Below are positions 34,129 to 45,456 of a stretch of DNA of 62,428 bases, piece by piece; positions within the stretch are counted from its first letter, which is position 1; each line of letters starts with the position of its first letter. The stretch spans positions 1 through 62,428 of the forward strand of contig SGPL01000144.1 of NCBI GenBank assembly GCA_004802705.1, written 5' to 3'. The notes beneath the pieces were generated by a model. It did not search any database and was not told the DNA's origin. It was given only the letters and a program-made list of their open reading frames with translations. The position numbers were made by a program, and so were the translations under genes. Source of the DNA: Bondarzewia mesenterica. Its lineage: Eukaryota > Basidiomycota > Agaricomycetes > Russulales > Bondarzewiaceae.

Positions 34129-37051
34129 ATGGCGAAAGGGCACAGTCAACAAAAGCGCGTCTTGAGCTCAAGCAGCCATCAGTCGACGCGGCCACAGCAC
34201 AAAGCGCCATTGACAATGACCACAACGCCAAATTCGAATTACGTTTCTGCATATAAAAACCGTCCTTTATCTCTTGTCAGGCGTCTTTCCCAAGTTTACG
34301 TCGAAATCCCCCCATCTCCTTTCCGTCGCGCTTCTATGTCTACAGCTACTCCTAAACGCGACATTCACGTGGACACTCTAAAGGAGAATACGCCTTTGCG
34401 CATGCGCAATGAGGAGAGCATGCTTGACGCAAGTGCCGCGCAGGTGAAACGCAAACGCTCTGCCCGCGATATTGGACGCGACATGCCACAGCGCGACTCC
34501 GACTCTGCCACAAAGACTAAGAAGCAAAAGGTATCCGGGAATGGGAAGGCGAAAACCGTAGAGCCGAAGCAGACAGTCGCTCAGCAACCGTCGAATGCTA
34601 CAGATGATTTCCCCCATGGATCCTTCTACTGTCATCAATGTGCGAAGAAACGAGATTCCACTTGTGCGTTTTGAATCATCACATCCTGTTCCGCGGCACT
34701 GACTGCTGACTGCTGCTCTGTGACCGCATATAGTGGGCATTCAATGCACTTTTAATACGGTTCGTAACAATGTGAACGCACGCTGCCGGACCAAGTACTG
34801 CAAAGCTTGTCTGTTGAACCGATACGGCCAGCAAATGGACGAAATCAAGAGTTGTGACGTTAAAGCGAAGTCCGAGACAGTAGGACATGTCAAGGACTCG
34901 GGATATTACTTCAAGTAAGTGGATGGTGACCCGATTGGAGTGCCAATGCTAAAGGCCATCTTGATAGGTGCCCTAGATGCGACGACAGCTGCAACTGTCG
35001 TGAATGTCGCAAAGCAAAAGGTCTGGAGCCTACTGGGTCGGTACTTTCATCATCCATTCTTGTACTTCCACATTCTCATTCTTCCGACAGGAACCTGACC
35101 GTCGCGGCAAAAAGAATAGGTGCCCAATCCGTGGCGAAAATGCTTCTGGACGATGCAACAATGACGGTGAGTATGAATGACTTGTCACTTACCTCAATGT
35201 TTGTTGAGGTATTTCTCAGGGGATCTTGCCTGGCAAGGGCAAACAAACGGAGAAATCACAAAGAGAACCAAAGACAAAGGCTCCTGCCGCACAATCTAAA
35301 CCTCGAGTCAAGCCTGATCGGGCTACCAAAACCGCGAGCTCGAGTAAACTCGCGGGCACAGTCGCGGCTCAATCCGCACCGAAGCCCAAACGCCAATATA
35401 TCCGTAAGCTGAAGCCTCTTCCCCAACCCCGCTGGAGGTCGGTGCCCGTTCCTCCCGCCTTCGACTTGGAGACTGCACTCGCCCGCATTGAGATCCGTGA
35501 ATTTGTCCTCCGCTTCGCACCTCTCCTTGATATATCTCGAGCGCACCTGGACGAGCTAGAGGAGATTGGCGGGCGCGGTCGGCGCGTCATAGACCTAGAC
35601 GAGGAAGACGTCGATGAAGTTGTCCTAGGTTGGGTTACGGAGAGCTGCGTGAAGGCCGTTATTGTCGGTCTATTAGGTCTCCTGGTTGAGAGCGACACCC
35701 TCGGGAAAGACGGTAAAAAGGTTGTCACAGATGCGTTAAAGGGACTGAAGCCTTGCGGCGCTAATCTGAGCAAGGTCTGGGGTATCCTGGCGGCCATGCG
35801 CAGCTCTCTGTCTGAGACTGGAGGCGGGTCGTCTTTGGCTTTCCCCAACCCTCTTCCGCCACCTGCAGGCGCCACCGTGCATACCACGCGCAGTGGCCAG
35901 CTGCATGGTGGAGGAATATATGTTGCCAATGCGGCCCAGTTTGTTCCCGTCCTCAAGCCCCTCGTAGAAGCCGCACTTGACACTGTGATGGTTAGAAACG
36001 AGCTTGATAGAGGTATGCGTGAAGCGAAGGAGCTCGTGAAGGCGGAACGAGAGCAGATTAAGGTCGAGAAGGAAAAATGGGACAAGAATCGAAAATCATC
36101 GACTACAGTGCGCAGTTCTCTCCCGCGATTGCATGTGTCGATAACTGATAATGAATGTTGATGAAGACCAAGGTCGACCGTGAGAACCATAGACGCGTAC
36201 TTCACGCCCTTGAGCAGGCTCATCAGGTCGCATCGAATGCGTATATGCCGCGATTCTCCTCATTAGGTACTGATCACGAAGGACGCGTCTACTTTGCGCT
36301 ATCGTCCAGCATTGCAGAGCGTGATGCTGCATTCGCTCTTCTCGATGGGAACGCCAAAAAGGGAGGGAAGGCCCGTGGACGCGCTATCATTAGCGAGGAC
36401 GAGCGGCGTTCGATGAATCGTTGGGGGTGGTTCATCGGTATCTGGGGACGCAGACCCGAGGTCGTGAAGACAGGCACCTCAGCGAAGGGAAAGGGGAAGC
36501 AGAAGGCCGAGGAAGTTGTAAGTGATGAAGAGGATGAAGATATAACTACGTGCAGGTGGTGGGCATTTTGGCAGCCGGAGGAGATTAGGAAGTTGGCAGA
36601 ATGGATTGCGATGAAGAATGGTATTGCGGAGACGGGCAAAGTTGGGAAGGAGGAAGAGAGGCGGGCGACGGGCAGCGCGGGGGAAAGTAGAAGTAAACGT
36701 GCCGGGTCGACTGGTACTGCTTCGCAAAGCGCAACCGGCGCGTCTGTGGAAGATGCGGAAGGCGTCTCGTCACGCGCTTCATCTCCGTTGTCGGAGGCCC
36801 CCAGCGACGAAGTTGATGAGGATGATGACGAGCTGTCGCCTTTAACCTTGACTTCGGATAGCGAAGACGAGGACGGCGATATTTCCATGCGCACTGATGC
36901 AGCTGGTAGACTTGTCCCTTCGAAGCAGGACTTGAAGGTGCTCGTCAAGAATTTGACAGAGTATGCCGAGATATTGGACTGGAGAGTATGGCGTATGGAG
37001 GAGGAGAGTGAGGAAGTCCCCGACGTAAAGGGCAAGGGTAAGGCCAAGTAA
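34129..37051 (+). CDS. zf-4CXXC_R1 (CDCA7-like) nuclear protein
   Basis: Nuclear protein with the zinc-finger domain of monoamine-oxidase A repressor R1/CDCA7. The finger (about residues 165-260) reads FYCHQCAKKRDSTLGIQC, RCRTKYCKACLLNRYG and CPRCDDSCNCRECRKAKG, so its CxxC pairs are complete across three introns. After it come an AT-hook/basic linker (KPKRQYIRKLKPLPQPRW) and an all-helical region, IEIREFVLRFAPLLDISRAH to VKAVIVGLLGLLVE, that resembles a DDT/WHIM-type module. A coiled coil follows (AKELVKAEREQIKVEKEKWD). The C-terminus is acidic and Ser-rich, then KNLTEYAEILDWRVWRMEEE. The start is uncertain: the ATG at 34216 (MTTTPNSNYVSAYKNRPLSL) is in frame and looks better conserved than 34129. 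CDCA7 relatives recruit HELLS-type remodellers for DNA methylation upkeep; that role here is inference. Confidence 0.85.
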
Positions 37052-37318
37052 CCGGCGGAGTTTTTGAAGTTGGGATCCTACCGTAGAGTCCACGACATTG
37101 ACGAACTGCAGAAATATTCTGGACGTTGTCTTCGTTCCCAACCCTGTGTGGGATATTCAGTGATAGAGTACTTATCTTCTCATATACCCGTAATATTCTC
37201 CTATTTGTCTGCTTGCTGTAATCATTGCATACATTTATCCATTGTCTAGATATTTCAATGGATAGTTCACAGTCGGGCATTAGGCCAGAGAGAATCGAAC
37301 ACTGAACGAAGGCACTGA

Positions 37319-37986
37319 TTACACGGTACCATGCTGTCTTGAAAGCAGCGAGACAAATTCGTCTTGACTGACCCGTCGTTCGATACATTTGACGAGTTTA
37401 TCAGCGACACAGGCAGCAAGGACATGTTTGCACTGTAGTTGTGCCAGTCCTCGTGAATGCGCTGAAAACGACGGTGACGATTGAGTGGGACTCACCATTA
37501 GTTGGGTTTCTGATATCAATACAGCGAAGGAAAAAGCGGGACAGGTACAGAATGAGGGTGCTGCTGGCGAATGGGGAAGAGAGGGAAACACTGTGTAGGT
37601 CCCTGTCGAGCCGAGAACTTGAAAGTGAGGTCGCCCCCATGGGCTAGTGTATTTTATCACTGGGAATAATATTAAGGCGAGAGCCGTACAAAGGCAAGTA
37701 ACACCAAGTGAGTTGCATATCCCAATCTGCGTGCGACATTGGACGAAAGGTTTTGGTACTGACCGCACTCTCTGTCTATAAGGTCCAGAGCAGCCAACAG
37801 GAGTGTATCTGGGACGAAGTGAGCCAATTTCTCGATAGTGTCATCGGACACTAGCATGAGAGGATAGATAAGGGAGAAGATATCTCAGCGACAGTCAGAA
37901 ATATAAGTGAAGAACTCCATACGAGACCCCGGCCCAATTTCATTCAGCACGGCATCAAGCAAATTGAACATCTCGATCGATAGCAT
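37319..37986 (-). CDS. SWIM-domain recombination protein (SWS1/ZSWIM7-like)
   Basis: Member of the Shu2/SWS1 family, whose partners are Rad51 paralogues in homologous recombination. Four exons: MLSIEMFNLLDAVLNEIGPG; then LAHFVPDTLLLAALDLIDRE; then VIKYTSPWGRPHFQVLGSTG and FCTCPAFSFAVLISETQL; and CKHVLAACVADKLVKCIERR to the end. The zinc ligands of the SWIM motif (C-x-C...C-x-H) are the CTC pair and the CKH, split by the last intron. Splice phases agree at every junction and the length (~150 residues) is that of ZSWIM7. Identification rests on the ALDLIDR helix plus the SWIM layout. Confidence 0.8.
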
Positions 37987-38234
37987 GGTACATTTTATGG
38001 GCAAGAGTTTAACATAGTTTTAATGTTGTGAATGTTTGACAATTAGCGATGCGGAAGTGCCGCTGCACACGGTGAGTTGGAGGTAAATCCGCAGCTAAGA
38101 AAAGCGTAGTGGCCCAAAATGGAAGTTATTTGTTTCCAACGCTGTTGCCAAACAACTGACTCCAGGATCTGAGATTAGATCTTCGAAGAGTCAAGTGTAG
38201 TTTGAGGTTTCTTGTCCTTTCCCTCCAGCGGAGT
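37987..38234. promoter_or_regulatory. Divergent promoter, SWS1-like / TRM11
   Basis: 248 nt between two divergent starts, A/T-rich around 37990-38045. No coding signal is seen. Confidence 0.45.
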
Positions 38235-40179
38235 ATGCCAACCCAATACCTCTTCATATTTGCACAAGCGCACGATGAGTTTCGGATACCCGAGTTGCTA
38301 TCTATTGCAGAGCTTTATGGTTTCGAAATCACTATTCCAAAAGATTTCGATATAACCCGTCCGTTCGCCGTCTTAGAGCTGCAAGACGAGGAGCATGCAA
38401 GATTGCTTGCGCGCAGGTGTATCTTGATCAAGTAAGTTCTCATTTTCTCCAACGAATCTACTTGTGACTCAGTCATGGATTTTTTCGAAAGATCAGTGTA
38501 CGAGTTCTACGCGCGAGCGCTTAGCTATGCCGAGCTTCACGAACAAAATCGTTCCGCACGTCCGAAGTGGGAGAAATACATACCAGACACTGCTTTCAAA
38601 TTTACGGTGTCTGGATACAACCACTCCATTTCACAGCGCAGGCAACGAGAAGTTATTGAAGACTTCTCGTACATGGCTTTTATGGGTAAAATTGATATGA
38701 AAAATCCGGAGATCGTCATGGGGTGCTTCGAGGAATGTGAGCTATTCTCTTGTGTAAACTGCATTGGTCTTTGCGCTTAAAAATATAGATCTCGATAGCC
38801 GTGGAACGACACGGCATAAACATGACGGTGATGGTAGATTTAGAGAGGTATTTTTTGGCAGGTTGGTACGTTCATGCTACGTATAGAATTCCCGCAGCAT
38901 CTCATCCTGATCACATCACATCAGATACAAGAAGGTACCGCACGGCCATTGGTGAAGAAATTTGACGTGAAGAAAAGAGTCTACTTCGGCAATACAAGCA
39001 TGGAGGCCGAAATATCTTTACTCATGGCTAATCAAACTTTGGTGGGTGGTTCAGGATCTCATTGATGCTTGTAGGTTTATGCGTCCTTTACTAATCCTCT
39101 AAAAGGCGGCTCCGTGTAAGCTGATTTACGATCCATTTGTTGGGACTGGGAGCATGGCCTACGTACGTTGGATTTTACTGGGACACTTCCCGCATTTTAG
39201 TTTAATGCTTGTTTAAGACCACAGCTCATTTTGGCGCTTTATTCTTCGGATCGGATATCGATGGCAGGCAGATGCGCGGCAAAGGTCAGAAGACACCCTC
39301 TTATGAAGTTCAGAATTGATAGGAACTTGCATTCTACAGAAAAACGTCCAGGGATTATACGGGCCTCAGCACAATACGGTGTCGACCAGCACATCATCGA
39401 TTTATGTACATTTGACGTGACACAAAATCCGTGGCGATGCGGAGGGCTTTTTGACGCCATCGTCACTGATCCACCTTGTGAGCGCTGTCGAGGCATTTAC
39501 TTATGATGTAACTGAACAACCCGAACCTCCAGATGGTGTTAGAGCCGGCGCGAAACGCCTGGGACGCAAGAAGGAGCGACCTGCGGGCACGCAACCCACA
39601 GGTCCGTCGACACCTCGTCCGTAAGTTCTCCGTGGGCTTGATGTATGGGTCACTCAGATCTGGACACTTGCTTCTTCTGGCTCAGAGATGATCAAGTGTA
39701 TATTCCTCCAACAAAACCGTACGAGCTTTCCGCACTCGCCACCGACCTCGTCCTTCTCGCCCGATATCTCCTTAAACCTAAGGGGCGCCTTGTATTTTTC
39801 CTTCCCACAGTAACGGACGAGTACCAGGAGCTTGACATTCAGAGCATGTTATGTGAAGGTATGGAAGTGGTTGCCAACTCGTTGCAGGATTTTGGAGCTT
39901 GGGGACGGCGCGTGCGTATTTCCGTAGGGCCAGACCTTTGCAATGTTAAAATTGATCGACATTTATTCGCACTGTGCCGGAATCTAGCTTGTCACCATTC
40001 GCAAGATAACTATGCAAACATACCCACCTCCCACCTTCGACTCGAGACCTGGTGAAATCGAGCAGCAGCAGGCAGATAGCGGACACATCCCCGCACACAA
40101 AGACTTCCGCGAAAAGTATTTCTTAGGCTTCAAAAAGGACTTGGATGCTCGCCAGCCAGTCGAACAGGGTAGTGGGTGA
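38235..40179 (+). CDS. TRM11: tRNA (guanine-N2-)-methyltransferase Trm11
   Basis: Catalytic subunit that, with Trm112, makes m2G10 in tRNA. About nine exons. The N-terminus MPTQYLFIFAQAHDEFRIPE and the following SRRCI/SVYEFYA region form the ferredoxin/THUMP-type tRNA-binding half. The Rossmann half has KKRVYFGNTSMEAEISLLMA, the SAM motif KLIYDPFVGTGSM, GALFFGSDIDGRQM and FDAIVTDPPYG, where an intron splits the Tyr codon of DPPY. The terminal exon is ITMQTYPPPTFDSRPGEIEQ to HKDFREKYFLGFKK. It is reached by splicing at GGACGGCGC/GTGCGT; reading through that donor instead gives an unrelated tail ending at 40055. Start is the ATG at 38235, since the upstream in-frame codons lie in the leader. 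Confidence 0.92.
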
Positions 40180-40736
40180 GCGCTATGTATGGGAAGACAA
40201 GCGCCGAAGATTCTGGCATTGTGTTTTGCAAGACGTTAGACAGTTGTCAGTCTCCTACTTTCCGGTGCATGATCATCCCTACATGACATTGTGCGTCCAT
40301 TCAGTCCCATCGACCCTCTACACTCTACACCCATATTGTTGGTAAATTCTTGCAGATTCTTTTTTCGTTTCATGCACGTCCGCAACAACACCCAATCCGA
40401 ATTTATGGCTAGTAGATCGCAAGGAGTGGATTCCATGCAGAGGCCAGGTCCGTGGATGTTTTGTACATCTCACATGAGGCATCATTATGTGTCCACGTGG
40501 ATCCTTTCTTGTCCGACTCCCGAGGCGGTAAAGAAGAGGAATAAACTGTCCTCGAAGGTGATAATCCGGATCTCACGAAAGTAAAGTACTCATAACAATA
40601 GGCTGGACTATAAAACAAGATATAATGCGACAACACCAACAAACCAAACCTTTCATCTAAAGGACAAATCGAGCTCACTAAATTGAAGCTTGGTCACGTC
40701 ACCTCTGGAGTGATCATCGCCCTTACGCCGCACCCG
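40180..40736. other. Convergent 3' region, TRM11 / MFS transporter
   Basis: 557 nt with no supported gene. Plus-strand frames at 40145-40345 and 40291-40584 have no family resemblance. Probably two 3' UTRs. Confidence 0.45.
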
Positions 40737-43035
40737 TCACTCAACGCGCTCTCCCTGATTCACCTTCTCATCCTTTTCTCGCCGCGCCTGGCGCCCCTCC
40801 AGCCAGAACACGAGCGAGGCTGCAAACGCTACAAACACGGCATTGAAAATGATAGCGCGGTGCATGTGGAGCGGTGGGTCGGCTGTCGGCTGCGCGCGGA
40901 GGGCGCCTTGCGCTGTCGAAATACGAATGACTCAGTAGAGTGACCTCACGATAAAGAGCAAAACGCACACAAGAGGAATATGATGGAGAACAAGTTTCCG
41001 CTTTCATGTAAAAGCAGTGTTAAGTATCGTGCGTGGTTGACGTATAAAGACCGGAGGAGAAACGTACAAGAATAAAAGCACAGCCGAGCTCCCATCCGCA
41101 TTTCTCGTGAGTTCACATCCGAGCTCAAGCCCGACGGGCAATAGAGAGACCGACGCAGCGCCGATGATGGCCATAATCACGAACAAGCCAGCTGTATCAT
41201 TCGGCTTCACTACAAGTTGCCAGTCAGCATCATTAAGGTCAATGGGTGAATAATGGCGGAGGCGGATTGACACACACCAGCCCAAATGAGCGCGAACCAT
41301 CCCGAGCCGACGATGGGGCACAAGATGCGCAGAGTCATGCCCAGATGGTGGGTGAATATGCGATCGAAAAGTGGTGCCGTTGCGAGAGCTGCAACAATGC
41401 CCGCCAGAAGGAGTGTTGCGCCCATGAGTCCGGTGATGTCATCTGAGTAGCCATAAGGAGCCTTTTGACATCGATAGATATGGAACGAGAGAGAGCGGGG
41501 AAACAGTCAATGGGCGCATGAAACTGATTAGATCAATGTCAGAGTTCCGACAAGATGGATGTACGCGCACCATCCATTGTGAACTTAGCACCGAAAACGT
41601 ATTGATGCTTAATGACAGGTGTGTACAACCATCAAAAATTGGCATGAAAGTGAACCAGGCACTTACGCAGCGAGGAGGTTGGCAAACACAAATACAACGA
41701 GTGAAAAATCGACGCGTTCGCGCGGCGTCATATATGCCTCAGGGGGAACTGGCCGGCCAGCTACCGCCTTGATCAAGGAGAAGATAGAGGGCGATTTCTT
41801 GGAGCCGGAATATGCTGTCGACACCGTCAAAGAATGGTGCAAAATGAAGAAACGTAAAAAATAAGATCCAATATGACGCAAGCGTGAGCAAAGGTTGCGT
41901 ACTGGGAGGTACGGGTGGTTTCTCGAGGATAAGAAAGACCATTGGAGTTACAGCGGTCGAGATAATCCCGAGGATGAGAATCTGCCAGTTTCATGCGCGG
42001 TTCAAAATGGGGGAGGACGAGACAATGCTCGTGTGACTTACGGAATGTCGGACATTCCCTAGGACGGGAGAGATGAGCTGTCCAATGGCACCTCCAATGG
42101 GATTGGCTAAAGGCCAGAGGATTCAGACCGCGCTCAGAAGAGATGGTACATATTGCAAAAATGAAAGAATCCTTACCGATGGCGATTAGCATGGTTGCCG
42201 TCGTGCGCCCTTTGAGGTCGAACCATACTTCGGAATATTTGGGACCCAGGACTTGAAACACTGGCTGTGCAATAGCAGAGAAAAACTCAAACAAGTCCAG
42301 TCAATTTTGATATCGACCATAGAACAAAATCACGGTGATCTACCTGCCCGAGAATGATAAGAGCGTACGCACTATGCTTGGACAGGGTGTGTATGGTGCC
42401 TGAGTAGCGGATCCAAGCAGAAATGATAAGGGCGATGGCGCCAATCTCACACTATTACGGTCGTGATGAGAAGATAGGTTCAGATAACATCAAGGACACG
42501 ACTGATACCTACGCATCGGCGAATTCCATATCGTCGTGTGATAATTGGCACCAGAAAAGTAGTTGGAAGGTATATGCACGCGATAATATTGCCCAGCCAG
42601 TTTACCTCGTCGAGGGTGAATCCGAATTCCGTGACCACTGAGACACTCGACTTGAGCAAATATGAATGGGTGTGGGCGCGGCGCTCGAGACATTACCGCT
42701 GTTCGATATGGGCCCAAACCAAGGCCAGCTCATGCTGGCGACCGTCTCAAGACTAAACTGCAGACGTCATGCAAAGCGGACTTCTCCTAAACCTATGGCG
42801 ACTCGCGATGTGACGGTGAAAGACGCACCAGGGCCAAGACACCCAACCAACGCCTCTTGTACAGTCGATATGGTCCAGCTGCCTCTGGCACAGCACAATC
42901 ACCATCATCTGAAGCGTCAACGGCCTGCGATTCTTGCTTCTTTGGCTCTTCCAACGTCGACAGAGTCGGAGCATTATTATCGCCCAGCGTGACGGCGACT
43001 TGACCTAGCTGCACGTCGATCACGGATTGTTCCAT
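40737..43035 (-). CDS. MFS transporter, FLVCR/DIRC2-like
   Basis: Twelve-helix major facilitator of the FLVCR/DIRC2 type; the cargo cannot be read from sequence. Animal relatives move heme, choline or pyridoxine. About fourteen exons, many holding a single helix. The hydrophilic N-terminus ends GPYRLYKRRWLGVLALV, followed by MSWPWFGPISNSVV and FGFTLDEVNWLGNIIACIYL, a typical helix 1-2 region. Helix 4-5 reads FSAIAQPVFQVLGPKYSEVW, then RTTATMLIAIANPIGGAIGQ, LISPVLGNVR and ILILGIISTAVTPMVFLILE. The C-half includes DDITGLMGATLLLAGIVAAL, HHLGMTLRILCPIVGSGWF and GAASVSLLPVGLELGCELTR. The final helix (IIFNAVFVAFAASLVFW) is followed by a basic cytosolic tail ending KVNQGERVE. Divergent from the U1-zinc-finger gene. 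Confidence 0.85.
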
Positions 43036-43498
43036 AGCGTGCAGAACGTGGCACAGTATGGAACCCGTGCAAGCTGCAAGTCTGAGGACAAGAAGAAAGT
43101 GGTTAGTGTCATATGATAAGCGCGGAGGATGTTTCCAAGGAAAGTTTTGCGAATCACTTGTAACATACGCATGGAGAGGGTTCGAGAAGAGTATGAGACG
43201 GTGTTGTGACCTTGTGGGACTCCGAACAGCGCTCCACAGTGGCCCGTTTCACTTTTTTTTGATCGACGCCCTCCGATCCCGCCGCTCCCACCTCTGTTCA
43301 ACCCTGTTCACCCCCCTCTCGCCTTCGTGTTGGGTACAGGTGCCCCGAGTCCCGCCCCAGCACGTGAGGTCCTCCACGACGCCACGTCAGCGTCTCACGT
43401 CAGGTCCGCCTGGGACTGTAGCACGGTGCGCTCTCAGCCCCGCATATCATGAGCAATTCTGCGCCACTTGCTTCGTCACCAAATTCCTCTAGTCAACA
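43036..43498. promoter_or_regulatory. Divergent promoter, MFS transporter / U1-type zinc finger
   Basis: 463 nt between divergent starts. It holds CAGCACGTGAGGTC and CACGTCAGCGTCTCACGTCA (about 43360-43402), a cluster of CACGT cores suggestive of bHLH or bZIP sites. The plus-strand frame 43058-43492 crosses the whole promoter and is not supported as a gene. Confidence 0.4.
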
Positions 43499-44709
43499 AT
43501 GAGCGAGTACTGGGTCTCCAAGAAGAAATACTTCTGTAAGTATTGCGACATCTACATCGCAGACGATGCACCGTCCCGTCAGCAACACGAGAATGGCCTG
43601 CGACATAAGGGAAACAAGGAGCGGTTTGTTCGCGGACTGTACAAGGCTGGGGAGAAGCGTAAGAAGGATCTGGAGGAGGAGAAGAGGGAGATGGTGAGAA
43701 TTGAACAGGTGCGTCCTCTGAAGCTTCATATTATCTTTATGTTGATGTGCGACTATAGGCTGCACAAGTAGCGTTCTCACAGGACGTCGGGGCAGGACAT
43801 GCGAAAGCCTCTCTTAGTACGAGCATTTCACGCGCGCTCACGTCGGCTTCTTCAAGCAAGAAGCCTCCTCCAAGGCCAAGCAATGCATTTTCCAACTATT
43901 CTACCGCCGAATCTCTAGGATACACAGACCCTGACCTCGAGCGCGCGCGTGCAGAGGCGGAAAGACGCCAGCAGCAAGGGTTCGTGGGGGAGTGGCAGTA
44001 TGTCGAAGCGACTCCGGCTCCAACTTCTAAGCCGGTATCAGATTCTGATAGGTTGGCAATGGGGGAGACAGGAGTGACAGAGGGCCCGGTAGAAGAGCGA
44101 AAGAAGCGTCCAGCAGAAGCGGTCCAAGAAGACGAAGAGCACGGTCATCGGTGGAAGTTGAGGAAGAAGACGTTGAATGTGGGTTTGGGAGAGATCTACG
44201 ACCCTGGCGTTATCGCGATCAAGGTCAAGCCAAAAATGGAGGAGGTCAAGGAGGAGGAGGAGGGTCCAGGCACGATGAATCCCAAGGGCATACTGGGTGC
44301 TGAGATGAGTGGTGTGAAGGTGGTGGCAGCAGAAGGCCCAAAAGCTAGTTCCGTGCCGCAGTGGACGGCCATGAAATGGAAGAAAGCAGGTGAAACGGTA
44401 AGGGATGGTGAGCAGATGAATATTGCAGGTGCGGTGGGTCCAGATAGAGAGAGCGCTTCACGACACGCTGGCGCGTCACAGATTGAAGAACGACAGGTCA
44501 AGGTCGAGGTCATCGCGAAGGATGGGCTAGACGAGTTGAGTGGGTTGGGTGCGGCAGTCGTGAAGGAAGAAACCTCAATCAAACTCGAAAAGATTGGTGC
44601 GGGGCCATCATTATCGGAGGCAGCTGAAAGCCTATCGACAGGCAGTCTGTTCAAGAAGCGAAGGGCTCCTGCTGCCGGTGGTGCTGGCAGTCGCGGAAGG
44701 CGGTTCTGA
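43499..44709 (+). CDS. U1/matrin-type zinc-finger splicing protein (WBP4-like)
   Basis: Nuclear protein with an N-terminal U1-C/matrin zinc finger: MSEYWVSKKKYFCKYCDIYI gives the C-x2-C and QQHENGLRHKGN the H-x5-H. This is the arrangement of WBP4/FBP21, a spliceosomal pre-B/B complex component. One intron (donor after RIEQ at about 43709) joins AAQVAFSQDVGAG. A helical, basic stretch RFVRGLYKAGEKRKKDLEEE follows the finger. The family motif YTDPDLERARAEAERRQQQG and the segment GFVGEWQYVEATP follow. WW domains of the human protein are absent; the C-terminal half is Glu/Lys-rich and ends LFKKRRAPAAGGAGSRGRRF. Confident on the finger, moderate on WBP4 orthology. Confidence 0.82.
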
Positions 44710-45169
44710 AGGCTGTCGACTACCTGCAAACATCGCACGTTTCAATGCTTTCATCTGTATTTGTTCATCTCATGCATGTCTCTCTTGAATGATACGATAC
44801 GTATCTCAACAGCATCATCCTTCTGCCGGTGAAACCATGCAAGTACTATCTTCGTAGACTGCTGTGCGTTGCTGCCAAGTTTCGCTATATATCTGACATA
44901 TCTGATACGAGATCACTTCAGAGAGGGACACAGTTTACTCCGGATACCGACAATCATCTCAGTGTAAAACAGACGACTCGCGGTGCTTCGATGTTGTACG
45001 CAATATAAATCAGTGTGGTAAATTTTCCATCCATCAGCGCTACTTCCATATTATTTTGTGCATTTGGTTTTTTTATTTACTCCATTTCTCCTGGAGGTGC
45101 ACTTTTGATCCTGGTTGATCCTCAATTGCAACTCGATGGAAGGAATTGTCAATTGATAGGCAATATGGT
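44710..45169. other. Region between the zinc-finger gene and tRNA-Pro
   Basis: About 460 nt. A/T-rich, probably the zinc-finger 3' UTR and spacer. The plus frame 45015-45218 crosses the tRNA and is not a gene. Confidence 0.4.
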
Positions 45170-45179
45170 AAAAATAAAA
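45170..45179 (-). terminator. Pol III terminator of tRNA-Pro
   Basis: Directly after the discriminator base, the minus strand reads TTTTATTTTT, two T runs of the kind that stop RNA polymerase III. Confidence 0.8.
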
Positions 45180-45274
45180 GGGCTCAACCGGGAGTTGAAC
45201 CCGGGACCACTCACATAATCCCTGACGGGGAGCAAACGCCCGAAGCGAGTATCATACTACTAGACCATTGAGCC
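45180..45274 (-). tRNA. tRNA-Pro(CGG) with a 23-nt intron
   Basis: A 95-nt gene folds as a complete cloverleaf. The acceptor stem GGCTCAA pairs with TTGAGCC (discriminator C), and the D arm is GTCTAGTAGTATGAT. The anticodon stem CTCGC pairs with GTGAG, allowing one G-T pair. The loop TTCGGG gives anticodon CGG. The T arm CCGGGTTCAACTCCCGG contains the B box GGTTCAACTCC. Extra bases after position 37 form a 23-nt intron (45216-45238 on the plus strand), the canonical intron position. CCA is not encoded, as in eukaryotes. Confidence 0.95.
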
Positions 45275-45456
45275 ACAAGGTCTAGCTGTATACGAGATTG
45301 AAATGTCAGGACTGACGGATCGGGATAACTCTTCATTGTGGATCATGGTGCAGGCTGGTAGAGGGCACCGGGATATATAGCGCACTTGCCACTGACAGAC
45401 TCAACTACTTATTCTCGGTTCTTCATCAAGTCTTCATTCAACTCGTTCTTGGCTTC

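Noticed and set aside
35369..36223. 284-codon minus-strand frame
   Set aside because: Shadow of the 4CXXC coding exon; Ser/Arg-rich translation with no motif.
43058..43492. 144-codon plus-strand frame before the U1-type zinc-finger gene
   Set aside because: Covers the divergent promoter, has no conserved motif and stops right at the real ATG.
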